NCBI GenBank assembly: GCA_019639155.1
Contig: JAHBSJ010000014.1
Coordinates: 1 to 64,000 of the forward strand
Direction: 5' to 3'
From: Acidobacteriota bacterium
GTDB lineage: Bacteria; Acidobacteriota; Blastocatellia; Pyrinomonadales; Pyrinomonadaceae
Length of the DNA stretch: 64,000 nt
Below, in pieces: positions 1 through 9,392 of this stretch. Within the stretch, counting starts at the first letter, position 1; the number at the start of each line of letters is the position of its first letter. Made by a program: the position numbers and the translations under genes. Below the pieces are notes generated by a model. The model saw nothing but the letters and a program-made list of their open reading frames with translations. It was not told where the DNA came from and did not search any database.

Positions 1-893
1 AATTCTCCCACTTTAATCTGATCGCTTTTGGCTCGCGGGTCGATGCACATTCTCGGCCATTTCGGGGTGAATGTAACATAATATTGAAAATATACCATTA
101 TTTGGCCTGATCCTGATCGTTCCGACGATCCGAAAAGATGCAGGCTGGCAGGCGCGCGGGTGGTCGGTTTAGGATCGCTTCAAACGCAGAGACCGCGGAG
201 ATGAAATAAGCGTGAACGCTCTCTGACGCGAGTGCGGCGGTTTGGTTTCGCTCCGTAGGAGCGTGATGTTTGTAGAAAGGGAAGCCCAAAGTCATTTAGC
301 TCCGTAGGAGCGGCATGCGGGGTTGCTGTGTCGCCCCTACGGAGCTAGGACGATGTCATGCATTACCCTTCTACAAAAATTTCGCCCCGATGGGGCTGCG
401 AAACGTTCTGAATTCCGTTTCTGCTCTCCGGCGGAATTGCCACGCTCTAAACTGCGGGGCTATTTTTACAACGAAGTTGCAGAAGCCCGCGCGTGAGCAA
501 GGGCGATATCCGGAGCGTGGTCATACGGAAAGAACGCGGGTAGAAGATACGTGCGGTTTTTTCGTTGGTGCCGGTCGTTCGCTATCGCCCTTGCTCACGC
601 GCGGGCTTCTGAAACATGTTCCTGCGGTCCGGCGGAATTGCCACGCTCTTGAGCATCGCCACGCTCTTTAGAGCGTGGAGCGCAGGGCAATAATGAATGT
701 TCGGGCTTTAGCCCAATTTGTGTGTTGGGCTGAAGCCCAATTCTCAAATGTGCATCTGAACCGTCGGCTGAAGCCGACGGCAATTCTAATGCAGGTAAGG
801 TGCAGGCAAGCTGCCTGCGGTCCGGCGAAGCTGCCAGCGGTCCGGCGTGTTTACCGCACGCTCACCGGAGTGTTTCTCGCTCAAGAAAGATCG
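1..893. repeat. Gene-free stretch filled with palindromic repeats
   Basis: I see no convincing gene. Short open frames here have no ribosome site and are made of repeat sequence. The repeats include copies of GCTCCGTAGGAGCG near 250 and GCTCCGTAGGAGCGG near 299, an inverse copy CCCCTACGGAGCTAG near 336, and TTGTAGAAAGGG near 269. Two imperfect copies of CGGCGGAATTGCCACGCTCT lie near 429 and 631. Hairpins TTGGGCTGAAGCCCAA (near 727) and CCGTCGGCTGAAGCCGACGG (near 761) follow. A 28-nt perfect inverted repeat is listed separately. The pattern resembles REP/BIME-type extragenic elements. Confidence 0.7.
481..610. repeat. Perfect 28-nt inverted repeat
   Basis: Arm 481-508 begins AGAAGCCCGCGCGTGAGCAA, and arm 583-610 is its exact reverse complement. 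The 74-nt spacer has no open frame of note. Transcribed RNA could fold into a long hairpin. It could be a recombination-prone palindrome or a remnant of a small mobile element. Confidence 0.8.
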
Positions 894-894
894 T

Positions 895-923
895 AAAAAA
901 AGGCTGCCCAAACGGGCAGCCTT
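895..923 (-). terminator. Rho-independent terminator of the M28 peptidase gene
   Basis: On the minus strand AAGGCTGCCC, loop GTTT and GGGCAGCC are followed by seven T. It lies 23 bp past the stop of the minus-strand peptidase gene. Confidence 0.85.
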
Positions 924-945
924 GAGAAACATTGTTTTCTAATCG

Positions 946-2817
946 CTATTCGCCGTGCGCTTGGGCGTGTGCCTGCCGCGTCGTGCTGAGCGTAAAGATC
1001 GACGGGAAGCCCGACGGGAGTTCGTCGTGGCCGAGGTCAAAACCGCAGATCTGGTGCCCAAGGCCGAGCGAACGAAATGTCGCTTCGTCGTTGAGTGCCA
1101 TTAGGTCATATTGCGACAGCATCTCGGCGACAGCGGTCGTAGCCGTGCCTTTCCGCGGCAGCTTTTCGTCCATCATCGCTGTCATATAGGCAAAGGTCGC
1201 CATGATGACGGCGGAACGTTTCAGGTCTTCCTCGATCGCACGGTCGGCGACGTCTTGCGTCGTATGCCAGGTGCGGCCGAAATATTCGATCGGGTCCTGT
1301 ATGAACTGGAAGCCCGGCAGCCCGATAGCGTCAAACGCCAGATGGTCGGTACCGCTGACCGACTGAATGCTCACGGTCGATGCGCCGAGGTCCGCGAACG
1401 GAGCCAAAATGTTGCGGAATATCGGACGCAATGCCTCATTGCCCTGCATATTGATGCCGCGGATCTGGCCCGTGCCGTTGTCGAGGTTGTAATAGGCAGA
1501 GAATTTATCGTAGCCGGGCTTTTTGTTCAGCGGAAGCTGCCCGCCGCCGCCGGCCATCGCCGCGAATGCCGCTGCGTCCGAACCGTCACCGCGCGTGGCG
1601 AGGTGTTTCGAAACCCAGCCGCGTGAGCCCAATAGGCCCTGTTCCTCGCCGGTCCAGAGTCCGATCTTGATCGTACGTCGGGGTTTCAGGCCCGAAGCGG
1701 CCAGAATTCGCATCGCCTCCATAGAAACGGTAACGCCGGCTCCGTTGTCGGTCGATCCGTTTCCGGCATGCCAAGTGTCCAGGTGGCCGCCGACCATCAC
1801 GACCTCGTCTTTCAGGTCAGTGCCCGGAATTTCGGCTATGGTGTTATGGCCCTGCAGATCGTCATCATAGAACTGAACTGCCAGATCGACCGTCATTTTG
1901 ACCGGAACGTTCTGCTTGACCAAACGGACGAGCCGATTGTATTGCTCGGTCTCGGCAACAAGCTGAGGAATGGTCGCGGGGGCGTTCTTTGAATATACGC
2001 GCATGCCGGCGAACGGGTTACCGCCGCCGGGTGCACCTTGGCCGCCCGCGGCAGGAGCCTGGGGCGGAAGGCTGGCGCCCATAACGCGGATCGTGCCGGA
2101 ATCAGTTCCCTGACTCGGCTCGACCAGCACCGCCGCACCTTCCTCATAATAGAAGCGGTTCTTGCGCTGACCGAACTGCATCGCGGCAACGTTCGAACCG
2201 CCGGCGGCAGCTTGGCGGCCGCGGTTCTGAGCCACATTGTCAGCCGGTTTGGCAGCATCAAGCGTCGCCAGCTCTTCGTCAGAAACGCGTGTCGCTATGG
2301 GCTTGAAGCCCGGCTCGACAGGGCGCACGTTCGAGGTCAGTACGATCGCACCTTTCAGTTTGCCTTTGTATTTCTCAAGACCTGCTTCGTCGGTCGCATC
2401 AACGTAAATGACATCGCCCGTTATCGCTCCGTTCGTCGAAGGCGACCACGCCTTTGGATACGCACGAAAAGCGACAAACTCATCACCCGCCATTACGGAT
2501 GTATTGAAACGCTTCAATTCCCAACCGCGGCCGAATTCGCCCCACGGCTCGACGATGGAGTTTTTCATGCCCCATTTTTCAAGCTGGTCGCGGGTCCATT
2601 TGTTCGCACGACGCTGGCCGGGCGAGTTGGTAAGGCGAGCGCCGATCACGTCGCTAAGGTATTTCATCGTCGCCATCGCCTGCGAGCGGTTCATTCCCTC
2701 GTCGCGAATAATGTCGGCAGGCGATCTTTCGACCGCAGGAACTGTTGAAGCCAGCGAGGCCGCCGGCGCAGCAAAACTTGCACAGATCACAAGTGCCGCA
2801 GCTTTTTTCTTGAACAT
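946..2817 (-). CDS. Secreted M28-family zinc aminopeptidase/carboxypeptidase (PA-domain type)
   Basis: Predicted exported metallopeptidase of 623 aa that would cleave peptides outside the cytoplasm. The start at 2817 is chosen because AGGAGAGG precedes it and the protein then opens with a signal peptide (MFKKKAAALVICASFAAPAASLAS). The M28 core is visible: GGHLDTWH near residues 343-350 and STDNGAG just after (zinc ligands His and Asp), WTGEEQGLLGS near 389 (catalytic Glu-Glu), then SGTDHLAF and RTWHTTQD with further ligand residues. An extended loop rich in Gly, Ala and Pro sits in the PA-like insert before the core. The overall plan resembles carboxypeptidase Q-like M28 enzymes, but substrate cannot be inferred. 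It is a single gene with its own terminator, divergent from the sugar-nucleotide operon. Confidence 0.88.
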   Translation of the reverse strand: MFKKKAAALVICASFAAPAASLASTVPAVERSPADIIRDEGMNRSQAMATMKYLSDVIGARLTNSPGQRRANKWTRDQLEKWGMKNSIVEPWGEFGRGWELKRFNTSVMAGDEFVAFRAYPKAWSPSTNGAITGDVIYVDATDEAGLEKYKGKLKGAIVLTSNVRPVEPGFKPIATRVSDEELATLDAAKPADNVAQNRGRQAAAGGSNVAAMQFGQRKNRFYYEEGAAVLVEPSQGTDSGTIRVMGASLPPQAPAAGGQGAPGGGNPFAGMRVYSKNAPATIPQLVAETEQYNRLVRLVKQNVPVKMTVDLAVQFYDDDLQGHNTIAEIPGTDLKDEVVMVGGHLDTWHAGNGSTDNGAGVTVSMEAMRILAASGLKPRRTIKIGLWTGEEQGLLGSRGWVSKHLATRGDGSDAAAFAAMAGGGGQLPLNKKPGYDKFSAYYNLDNGTGQIRGINMQGNEALRPIFRNILAPFADLGASTVSIQSVSGTDHLAFDAIGLPGFQFIQDPIEYFGRTWHTTQDVADRAIEEDLKRSAVIMATFAYMTAMMDEKLPRKGTATTAVAEMLSQYDLMALNDEATFRSLGLGHQICGFDLGHDELPSGFPSIFTLSTTRQAHAQAHGE

Positions 2818-2981
2818 CAAAATATTTCCTCTCCTAAGATGGTATGTAAGACGTAGTATGCCTGAAATTGGATGCCGAAATAAACCCGAGACAGCCAATA
2901 ATGTGCGCCTGAAAGTTGTTCTTACGCGCATTTCTGACCCAAGGTTTCAGATTGGTTTGCTGACGCGGTCAATTGTCTTGA

Positions 2982-3010
2982 TTGATTATGACCGATCAAT
3001 GTCGGATAAT
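2982..3010 (+). promoter_or_regulatory. Sigma-70-like promoter for the sugar-nucleotide operon
   Basis: TTGATT (2982-2987), a 17-nt spacer, then GATAAT (3005-3010). The predicted start site is about 35-40 nt before the ATG at 3054, which supports that start over upstream alternatives. Confidence 0.55.
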
Positions 3011-3053
3011 TTCGCTGTATTCTGCTGCGGCTTTCGATACAAGGGTTTATTTG

Positions 3054-4010
3054 ATGAGAATTCTGGTAACCGGCGGTGCCGGGTTCATAGGGTCGCATCT
3101 CTGCGAACGTCTGCTGAATGAGGGGAACGAGGTCATCTGCCTTGATAATTTCTTCACGGGCCGAAAGGCCAATATTGCGCATCTTCTCAACAATTCTCGT
3201 TTTGAGCTTGTTCGGCACGATGTAACCGAACCGGCGTTGTTCGAAGTGGATCAGATATACAATTTCGCATGCCCCGCGTCGCCCGTCCATTACCAATACA
3301 ATCCGGTAAAGACCGTAAAGACCAGCGTCATGGGAGCTGTAAATATGTTGGGGCTGGCAAAACGCGTGCGTGCCCGTATTTTGCAGGCTTCGACCAGCGA
3401 GGTTTACGGCGATCCGCTCGAACACCCGCAAACCGAAGCATATTGGGGAAATGTTAACCCGATCGGCCTTCGGGCTTGTTATGACGAAGGCAAACGTGTC
3501 GCCGAAACGCTGATGATGGATTATCACCGTCAGAACGGCGTCGATACGCGTATCGTGCGTATTTTCAACACTTACGGCGAGCGGATGCTCGAAAACGACG
3601 GCCGCGTAGTGTCGAATTTTGTTGTTCAGGCACTCAAAGGTGAAGATCTGACAATTTACGGCGACGGCACGCAGACACGGTCATTCTGCTATGTAAGTGA
3701 CCTGGTTGACGGTATTATTCGGCTAATGAACGCCGATGGCGACGACATTCATTTGCCGGTAAATCTCGGCAATCCGGGCGAATTCACGATGAACGAACTC
3801 GCCGACGAGGTCGGAAAAGCAACGGGCAAGGACATTAGGGTCAAATATATGCCGCTGCCGCAGGACGACCCCAAACAGCGCCGGCCGGATATCACGCGGG
3901 CGAAAACCTTGCTCAATTGGGAGCCTAAGATCGCACTCGCAGAAGGTTTGAAAAGAACGGTCGCTTACTTCGAAGGTGTGGTCGGCTCTACACAAAAAGC
4001 ATCATCATGA
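3054..4010 (+). CDS. UDP-glucuronate decarboxylase-like SDR (UDP-xylose synthase type)
   Basis: Extended short-chain dehydrogenase of 318 aa, most like UDP-glucuronic acid decarboxylase, which makes UDP-xylose for surface polysaccharide. The sequence shows the NAD-binding GGAGFIGSH at residues 7-15, CLDNFFTG after beta-2, [12 protein letters not shown] (typical of UXS), the catalytic region STSEVYGDP, and YDEGKR carrying the Tyr-x3-Lys pair. [10 protein letters not shown] differs from the usual GPRM by Glu for Pro. The start at 3054 follows the promoter at 2982-3010; the frame is open upstream, but that stretch covers the promoter. Its stop overlaps the next start as ATGA, so the two SDR genes are translationally coupled. 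Confidence 0.85.
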   Translation: MRILVTGGAGFIGSHLCERLLNEGNEVICLDNFFTGRKANIAHLLNNSRFELVRHDVTEPALFEVDQIYNFACPASPVHYQYNPVKTVKTSVMGAVNMLGLAKRVRARILQASTSEVYGDPLEHPQTEAYWGNVNPIGLRACYDEGKRVAETLMMDYHRQNGVDTRIVRIFNTYGERMLENDGRVVSNFVVQALKGEDLTIYGDGTQTRSFCYVSDLVDGIIRLMNADGDDIHLPVNLGNPGEFTMNELADEVGKATGKDIRVKYMPLPQDDPKQRRPDITRAKTLLNWEPKIALAEGLKRTVAYFEGVVGSTQKASS

Positions 4011-4999
4011 AGATCTTAATAACAGGCGGTGCCGGCTTTGTCGGCAGTCATTTGGCGGACAGATTGATCAGCGAAGGCCACGAGATCACGGTCATCGACG
4101 ACCTTTCTACGGGTCGATATTCCAATGTCGAACATCTCGAAGGTAACAGCAGTTTTCGGCTTATCATCGAAACTGTGCTGAACCAGACGCTGATGGAGGA
4201 ACTCATTCGCGAAGCGGACCGGGTTTACCATATGGCTTCCGCCGTCGGCGTCCGGCTGATCATGGAACAGCCGGTAAAGACGATTGAAACGATCTTTCAT
4301 GGAACCGACGTCGTCCTGAGTCGATGTGCCCGATACCGCAAGCGAGTGCTTATACCGAGTACCTCGGAGGTTTACGGCAAGGGCTATTCGGTTCCGTTTC
4401 GCGAAGAGGACGACCTGCTGACAGGTGCCACCGATAAACATCGCTGGGCGTATGCCTGCGCGAAAACGTTGGATGAATTCCTCGCTCTTGCACACTTCAA
4501 AGAAACGCGTCTGCCGGTAGTGGTCGCACGGCTCTTCAATACCGTCGGCCCGCGTCAAACTGGGCAGTACGGCATGGTCGTGCCGCGTTTTGTGCAGGCC
4601 GCGATGAAGAATGAGCCGATCGAGGTCCACGGCGACGGAACGCAGTCGCGATGCTTCGGACACGTAGCGGACGTGGTTGACGGGCTTGTCAAAACGCTTG
4701 AAACGCCCGCGTGCTTCGGTCAGGTCATTAACTTCGGCAGCGACACCGAAGTATCGATAAACGATCTTGCTAAACGTGCGATCGAACTGACGGGAAGCTC
4801 CAGCGAGATCAGGTATATCTCGTACGACGAAGTTTACGGCGAGGGCTTCGAAGATATGCAGCGTCGCGTTCCCAGCCTGGAAAAAGCCGGTCGCCTGCTG
4901 GGATACAAGCCAACCCGAACCCTCGACGACATCATCAATGATGTTGCGGAAGAATTCAGGGCCGAGGCACCCGCATCAAAGCATGCACAGAATCAGTAG
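4007..4999 (+). CDS. NAD-dependent epimerase/dehydratase (extended SDR)
   Basis: A 330-aa sugar-nucleotide epimerase or dehydratase that would act in surface-polysaccharide precursor synthesis. It has GGAGFVGSH near residues 7-15, [10 protein letters not shown] after beta-2, [11 protein letters not shown] and [10 protein letters not shown] (Tyr-x3-Lys), then [21 protein letters not shown] and [10 protein letters not shown], which contact the sugar nucleotide in this family. It overlaps the preceding UDP-glucuronate decarboxylase by 4 bp (ATGA). It is related to UDP-glucose/glucuronate 4-epimerases and GDP-mannose dehydratase-like proteins; the exact substrate cannot be set from sequence. Confidence 0.8.
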   Translation: MKILITGGAGFVGSHLADRLISEGHEITVIDDLSTGRYSNVEHLEGNSSFRLIIETVLNQTLMEELIREADRVYHMASAVGVRLIMEQPVKTIETIFHGTDVVLSRCARYRKRVLIPSTSEVYGKGYSVPFREEDDLLTGATDKHRWAYACAKTLDEFLALAHFKETRLPVVVARLFNTVGPRQTGQYGMVVPRFVQAAMKNEPIEVHGDGTQSRCFGHVADVVDGLVKTLETPACFGQVINFGSDTEVSINDLAKRAIELTGSSSEIRYISYDEVYGEGFEDMQRRVPSLEKAGRLLGYKPTRTLDDIINDVAEEFRAEAPASKHAQNQ

Positions 5000-5630
5000 C
5001 ATCATAGCCGTCAGTATCGCGAAGTTCGCGGCGTTTCTTTTTCTTGTAGTTTTGGCTGTCGCCTCCGCCGGGGCACAGTCAACGGGCGGCGTGAAAGGCA
5101 AGGTCAAGAATATGAACGGCGACGGCATCGCCGGTGCCGAGGTCACTGCTCGCCAGGACGGTAAAGATGTCCGCTCAACGACCGCAGATCGGAAAGGCAG
5201 TTTCCGCCTCGACGGCCTGCCCGAAGGTACCTACAACATAATTTTCGAGGCTCCGGGCTACAGTTCGGGAGCTAAATTTGGGGTCGAGATCCAAAGCGGC
5301 AAGATCCGGGATCTTGGTGAAAGGCTCATCCTTACGGTCGATCGCGGCACGCTGGTCCTCGTACAGGGCAGCGTTTTCTATAAGGATGGGACGAGTGTCG
5401 CGGGAGCAAAGGTGCAGATCGATGAGATACGCTCTGACGGCTCAAAACGCTCGCTCGGATCCGCATCGACCTCGCTCAGCGGTGAATTCACCTTCCGTCG
5501 AAAAGAGGGCCCCGCACGCCTTCGCATCACCGCATCGTATAAGGGGACATCAGCGGTAAAAGAGGTCGAGGTCGATTCCGCCGCGATCTACCGCGTCGCT
5601 CTGACGCTCGACTCCACGCGAGAAAACTAA
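4983..5630 (+). CDS. Secreted carboxypeptidase-regulatory-like (beta-sandwich) protein
   Basis: A 215-aa exported protein of unknown role. The ATG at 4983 overlaps the end of the preceding SDR gene by 17 bp and gives a clean signal peptide ([32 protein letters not shown] cut after AQ, shown here only to define the start is residues 1-32). Two beta-sandwich units follow: the first, VKGKVKNMNGDGIAGAEV to GTYNIIFEAPGY, is a textbook carboxypeptidase-regulatory or CNA-B-like repeat; the second begins VQGSVFYKDGTSVAGAKV and ends with RITASYKG. It may be a periplasmic or surface binding protein. It is the last gene of the SDR operon; whether it works with the polysaccharide enzymes is inference. 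Confidence 0.72.
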   Translation: MHRISSIIAVSIAKFAAFLFLVVLAVASAGAQSTGGVKGKVKNMNGDGIAGAEVTARQDGKDVRSTTADRKGSFRLDGLPEGTYNIIFEAPGYSSGAKFGVEIQSGKIRDLGERLILTVDRGTLVLVQGSVFYKDGTSVAGAKVQIDEIRSDGSKRSLGSASTSLSGEFTFRRKEGPARLRITASYKGTSAVKEVEVDSAAIYRVALTLDSTREN

Positions 5631-6061
5631 TTGACCGTTTCAGAAATTTGATCGACGGGGCGCATCGCCTCGGCGCCGGCTTGGTCTGTGACCACGAGAG
5701 GCAATTCGTCTAGGACGACCGCATTCGCAACCGTCTGCACCCAATAGGTTCCAGCGGTCTGGAACATAATATTCACGAAAAAACTTATATTGTCCGTCTG
5801 GCCGCCCTCTGCCAAATTGATTCGTGTCGGCTGCGACGAAACCACAAGCGTCTGGCGGTCGGGAGCCATTATGCGGATCTCCGTATCATGCTCGCCAGCT
5901 CCCTCCCAATGATTGATCACGGCAAATTTTATCAGCGAGACGGGAAGCTGCTCGACCATCATATTCTGAAAAATACCCATGAATGACAGCTTATTGCCCA
6001 TTTCCACTCGGACGTCGTCGCACAAAAGTGTGTATTTGAGTTTTAGATTTGGTATGTTCAT
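5627..6061 (-). CDS. Conserved cytosolic protein of unknown function (DUF6941-like)
   Basis: 144 aa with no signal peptide or membrane segment. It opens MNIPNLKLKYTLLCDDVR, followed by MGNKLSFMGIFQNM, then beta-rich sequence with EIRIMAPD and TYWVQTVANAVVL. This pattern (short N-terminal strand, CDDVR, then beta-sandwich-like body) resembles a family of small uncharacterised proteins I know as DUF6941-like; the assignment is from memory and tentative. The start at 6061 is preferred over an upstream frame extension because GGAGG lies 13 nt upstream. The 3' end overlaps the convergent gene by 4 bp. Confidence 0.6.
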   Translation of the reverse strand: MNIPNLKLKYTLLCDDVRVEMGNKLSFMGIFQNMMVEQLPVSLIKFAVINHWEGAGEHDTEIRIMAPDRQTLVVSSQPTRINLAEGGQTDNISFFVNIMFQTAGTYWVQTVANAVVLDELPLVVTDQAGAEAMRPVDQISETVN

Positions 6062-6167
6062 TATCTTCTTTCTGCCTCCAAGGCCTCTTGGAACAAGTTT
6101 TACTTCCCCGCGGGGCAAGGTCAACTGTATAATCTGAAAACCTGTTAACGACGAAATAAATGCAGCT

Positions 6168-6428
6168 ATGATGATGTACGCGCTTATTTGTATCTCTTTG
6201 ATCCTGCTCGGGGTTGCGGGGCTTCAATTCACATATATGTTCTATGTGGAGCGCCTGTACAGCGAAAGGCGGAAATACCTGCAGGACCTTGAGTACCGTT
6301 ACGCACGTCTGACCGCGAGGCTGGAGTACGCCGAACGCAGGATAACGGAACAGCAGGATATGATCACGATGTTGACCGGTGAAGAATTCGTCGAGGAAGA
6401 CTGGGAGGACATCATCGAAGAGCACTAG
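6168..6428 (+). CDS. Small membrane-anchored coiled-coil protein
   Basis: 86 aa: one N-terminal transmembrane helix (MMYALICISLILLGVAGLQF), then a charged helix with heptad-like spacing (ERRKYLQDLEYRYARLTARL) and an acidic tail (EEFVEEDWEDIIEEH). No catalytic motif is visible. The gene sits alone on the plus strand between two minus-strand genes and overlaps the Smr gene by 4 bp at their 3' ends. Start may be 6168 or 6171. The layout suggests a small membrane scaffold or regulator, but the function is unknown. Confidence 0.65.
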   Translation: MMMYALICISLILLGVAGLQFTYMFYVERLYSERRKYLQDLEYRYARLTARLEYAERRITEQQDMITMLTGEEFVEEDWEDIIEEH

Positions 6429-6718
6429 TCCTCAAACTCGACGATCGTAGCTCCCCAACTGCCTGAAAACTCAGGTGCATTCTTGAATTTACAAACGAGA
6501 TCCGATTCTGACAGCACTTTTCTCACAATTTCCCGCTGCACGCCGACGCCTTTCCCGTGAATGATGCGAACCACCCGAAAGCCCTTTTTGTATGCCTCGG
6601 ACAAATAAGCTTCGGTGACAGCCCGAATATCCTTCGGGCTGAACGAATGAAGATCGAGCGAGTCAGTTATCTCGATCTCAAACGGCTCGTCGAACTGCTG
6701 TTCTGCGGTTTCGTTCAT
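6425..6718 (-). CDS. Smr-domain protein
   Basis: 97 aa, almost entirely one Smr domain (as in the C-terminus of MutS2). DLHSFSPKDIRAVTEAYL carries the conserved DLH, and RIIHGKGVGVQREIVRKVL is the HGKG signature; the C-terminus GSWGATIVEF ends the domain. Smr domains bind or nick structured nucleic acids. The start ATG overlaps the stop of the SH3 lipoprotein gene by 4 bp, so it is translationally coupled to that gene. Confidence 0.88.
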   Translation of the reverse strand: MNETAEQQFDEPFEIEITDSLDLHSFSPKDIRAVTEAYLSEAYKKGFRVVRIIHGKGVGVQREIVRKVLSESDLVCKFKNAPEFSGSWGATIVEFED

Positions 6719-7857
6719 CTTCTGCGAGAGGGTGCGGCGATCTTCGTTTCAAATTGAGCGATATCCTCCGGCGGCGTCAGGCGTATGCGGTTACGGTCCT
6801 TGTAAACCGTAAAACTCTTATCCTGCATTTCGCCCGACGGGCCTCTCAGCGACACCGTAAACACCTTATTGTCGGCCTTTCCGTCCATCTTCAGCGGAAG
6901 GCGGCCCCATAGCTCAGCATTCGGCGTAGTTCGGTAAACCGTGTAATACGACTGGTCGTACTTATCGAACGCCAAAACCAATATGCTGTCAAAATCGGGT
7001 TCGACGCCGTCTATCGGTTTCGAAAAGTTGCTGCGCGCCAGAATGACCCAATTCCCCGGTGCCAGCTGCTTGCCTTCTCCCGGCTTGCTTGCTGCATCTG
7101 TATCGAGCCGCTGCCAAGTTACGAACTTTCGGTTATTGTGCTGAAACGTAATGATGTCGTTCGGCACTTGAAGTTCGACCTGACGGCCGAAAAGCCAGCC
7201 GGCAGGAGCAGGCGATACCGATGGGTCGATCCGAACGAGATACCAGACGTCATACTTCTCGTCCATTTTTTCGGGCTCGCCGACCTCTTTCGCCGCCTCT
7301 ATCTCCTCGTTCTGCTCGCGGCGGCCGGTCTTTCGCTGCCCTTTCGGGGCGTCGTCAACGTCCGGAACTTCCTGCTTCGGCACAAACCGCCACGCCATGA
7401 TCTCGAAGGTCGAACCGGTCGCAAGCCTGAAAAGTACATTCTCGGGAGTCATGTCAGGTGCCGCGCGTAAATTTGAGGCGGCACGCAACAGCCCCGACGC
7501 CTGCGGCGTCTGATCCTTGAATTCCTCAGCGATCTCGCGGGAACGCTCCAACGTCTCGCTGGTGATCACGTTCTGGGCCTCGATCCAGCCTTCGGTCAGG
7601 GCCTCGTCGCGAGCCCGAACGCGATACCAAAGCACCTTTTCAAATTCGACCTGATCCAGCACGTCGAGCCTGTCGCCGCGTTTTACCTCAAGAAGGTCTG
7701 CGGCGACAACGGCATACGATGTGCGGATCTGAGCGGTCTTGGCGATGACCGTCGCCGTGTCGCTCGCTCCGAAGATATTCACGTCCAGAACATCGCAGCC
7801 GCTAACAAAAAGAGCTGCGCCGACTAGAAAAACACTTATAAATACTCGCTGTATCAT
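6715..7857 (-). CDS. SH3-domain lipoprotein
   Basis: 380 aa. The start at 7857 gives a lipoprotein signal peptide ending LFVSGC (lipobox, Cys at residue 21). Two bacterial SH3-like modules follow: TAQIRTSYAVVAADLLEVKRG to EGWIEAQNVI, and ASNLRAAPDMTPENVLFRL to PAGWLFGRQVE. The second is interrupted by a charged insert (KGQRKTGRREQNEEIEAAKE). A C-terminal beta-rich region (from about 250) has no match I recognise. It lies 5 bp after the stop of the HExxH gene and overlaps smr by 4 bp. A role in envelope or peptidoglycan binding is inferred from SH3 domains. Confidence 0.78.
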   Translation of the reverse strand: MIQRVFISVFLVGAALFVSGCDVLDVNIFGASDTATVIAKTAQIRTSYAVVAADLLEVKRGDRLDVLDQVEFEKVLWYRVRARDEALTEGWIEAQNVITSETLERSREIAEEFKDQTPQASGLLRAASNLRAAPDMTPENVLFRLATGSTFEIMAWRFVPKQEVPDVDDAPKGQRKTGRREQNEEIEAAKEVGEPEKMDEKYDVWYLVRIDPSVSPAPAGWLFGRQVELQVPNDIITFQHNNRKFVTWQRLDTDAASKPGEGKQLAPGNWVILARSNFSKPIDGVEPDFDSILVLAFDKYDQSYYTVYRTTPNAELWGRLPLKMDGKADNKVFTVSLRGPSGEMQDKSFTVYKDRNRIRLTPPEDIAQFETKIAAPSRRR

Positions 7858-7862
7858 TGCCC

Positions 7863-9323
7863 TTACGGTATAAACCTTCGCCAAGCATTATAACCCAATT
7901 TGTCGAGCAATGCTTTTTGCTTACCGTTATGGCGTTTGGCGACACGAAGATTGCCGTCAGCAAATTCGAGCCCCGCCTTGTTGAGCGAGACGCCCCATTC
8001 AAAAGGCCGGTCGCCTGTAATGAACGCCGTTACGATAGGCGAAAGCTCGGGGTATTTTGCGTATCGCTGCAAAACCGCTTCGGTCGCCGGAACCGGTTCC
8101 GCAGGCGGTTTATGTGCGACATATACGTCGAGCAATAACGTCTCAAAAGAGCGTTTCCCGCCCGACGCCGCAAGCATTTCGATATCGCAAAGGAACGCCG
8201 TCAACATTCCCCTCGCATAAAGACGAGATGCGGCACCCGCATTGCCCTGTTGCTGCATCGCCGTCAATGATAGCCGTTCAGACGATGCCTCGATCTGATA
8301 GGTGCGGGCCAACGTATCGAGCATATCGTCAAAACGTATCCGCCCGAGAAAAACTCCTGCCCTGAGCGACGCGTAAACCGCGGCACCTTCGTAAAACCAG
8401 GCGTAATAACCTTTTAACCAAACGTCGTTCGGCAGCCACAGGTGAAACAGCTCATGCCGCAATATCTCATGCAGCCGCTGTTTGGATTGCGTTGCGAACG
8501 CAGTGTCGGCCATCAAAATGTTCACCGTTTTGCCGCGCGTATCGGCTTCCCAGCTTCCGGCTCCGGCAGATGTTGGCGGCGGAGCGATAACGATCAGTCT
8601 TCTTCCCGCCGCCTGGCTGCCGAAAACCATTTCGTAATGGCCCAGTATCTGCAACGCAAAACTGGCCACATCGGCATCTGCAAAATGCCATTTCCCACGG
8701 ATCGCCAATGAAGGCGAAATACCGCTTCCCTGAATGAAACGCCAATCCTTTCCGATCGCCACAACGGAATTCTTCACATCGGAAATGAGAAACATCCCGC
8801 TTTGCCTTCTATTCTCGGTAGAATACATTTCCCAACCTGCAGGAACGCGGATCACAACCGCCGCGGACCGAACGTCGCCGACAAGCGGTAGCAGATCTTC
8901 CGGCATCAACACGCCCGAGGTTCCGTCCAAACGCGAAATATGCGCCGTGCCCGCACGCCTGCCCGCGGGCGAAAGATCGACCGAATACCGCCACGCATCA
9001 AACTCCTTCTCAGCAAGGAAAGCTCCGGCACCGATGCGGCGAAACTTCGTATTCTCGCCATTTGCGAGCAGCTCAAGCCCCGAGAACCTGTTCTCAAGCC
9101 CCGCAGCGCCGGCGTGTTCGTCGGTCACGAAAAATGTCTTCTTATCACTGCGTTTTGCAGATCGGGTGAACCTGCCCTCAACGTTCACAACGCCCGGCCG
9201 TTCGGCATCGACGGTTATCGTCGCCTCGATGACCTGCGCCGGAGCGCCCGCGGCAAGAAGCAGCAGGAATACAGCCATCAAAAGCGCAAGAACGCCCGCT
9301 TGACGGCTTCCCCGCATTGACAT
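7863..9323 (-). CDS. Secreted gluzincin-like protein with HExxH motif
   Basis: 486 aa. A signal peptide (GVLALLMAVFLLLLAAGAPAQ) precedes a beta-rich domain. Near the centre HELFHLWLPND gives HExxH, and WFYEGAAVYASL further on supplies the third zinc ligand Glu, as in M1/M61-type gluzincins. The protein is shorter than M61 glycyl aminopeptidases. The start is uncertain: ATG at 9323 or 9317, or a TTG at 9362, all lacking a strong ribosome site. It is the first gene of a minus-strand cluster with the SH3 lipoprotein and smr. Confidence 0.7.
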   Translation of the reverse strand: MSMRGSRQAGVLALLMAVFLLLLAAGAPAQVIEATITVDAERPGVVNVEGRFTRSAKRSDKKTFFVTDEHAGAAGLENRFSGLELLANGENTKFRRIGAGAFLAEKEFDAWRYSVDLSPAGRRAGTAHISRLDGTSGVLMPEDLLPLVGDVRSAAVVIRVPAGWEMYSTENRRQSGMFLISDVKNSVVAIGKDWRFIQGSGISPSLAIRGKWHFADADVASFALQILGHYEMVFGSQAAGRRLIVIAPPPTSAGAGSWEADTRGKTVNILMADTAFATQSKQRLHEILRHELFHLWLPNDVWLKGYYAWFYEGAAVYASLRAGVFLGRIRFDDMLDTLARTYQIEASSERLSLTAMQQQGNAGAASRLYARGMLTAFLCDIEMLAASGGKRSFETLLLDVYVAHKPPAEPVPATEAVLQRYAKYPELSPIVTAFITGDRPFEWGVSLNKAGLEFADGNLRVAKRHNGKQKALLDKLGYNAWRRFIP

Positions 9324-9392
9324 CAGCCACGATCCGCGAATACTATATTTTTTTATTCTCAAGGTGGTCAGATTCTCAGAATAGAGGATTTT

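Noticed and set aside
98-783. Short frames in the first 800 bp
   Set aside because: They are made of palindromic repeat sequence and have no ribosome sites.
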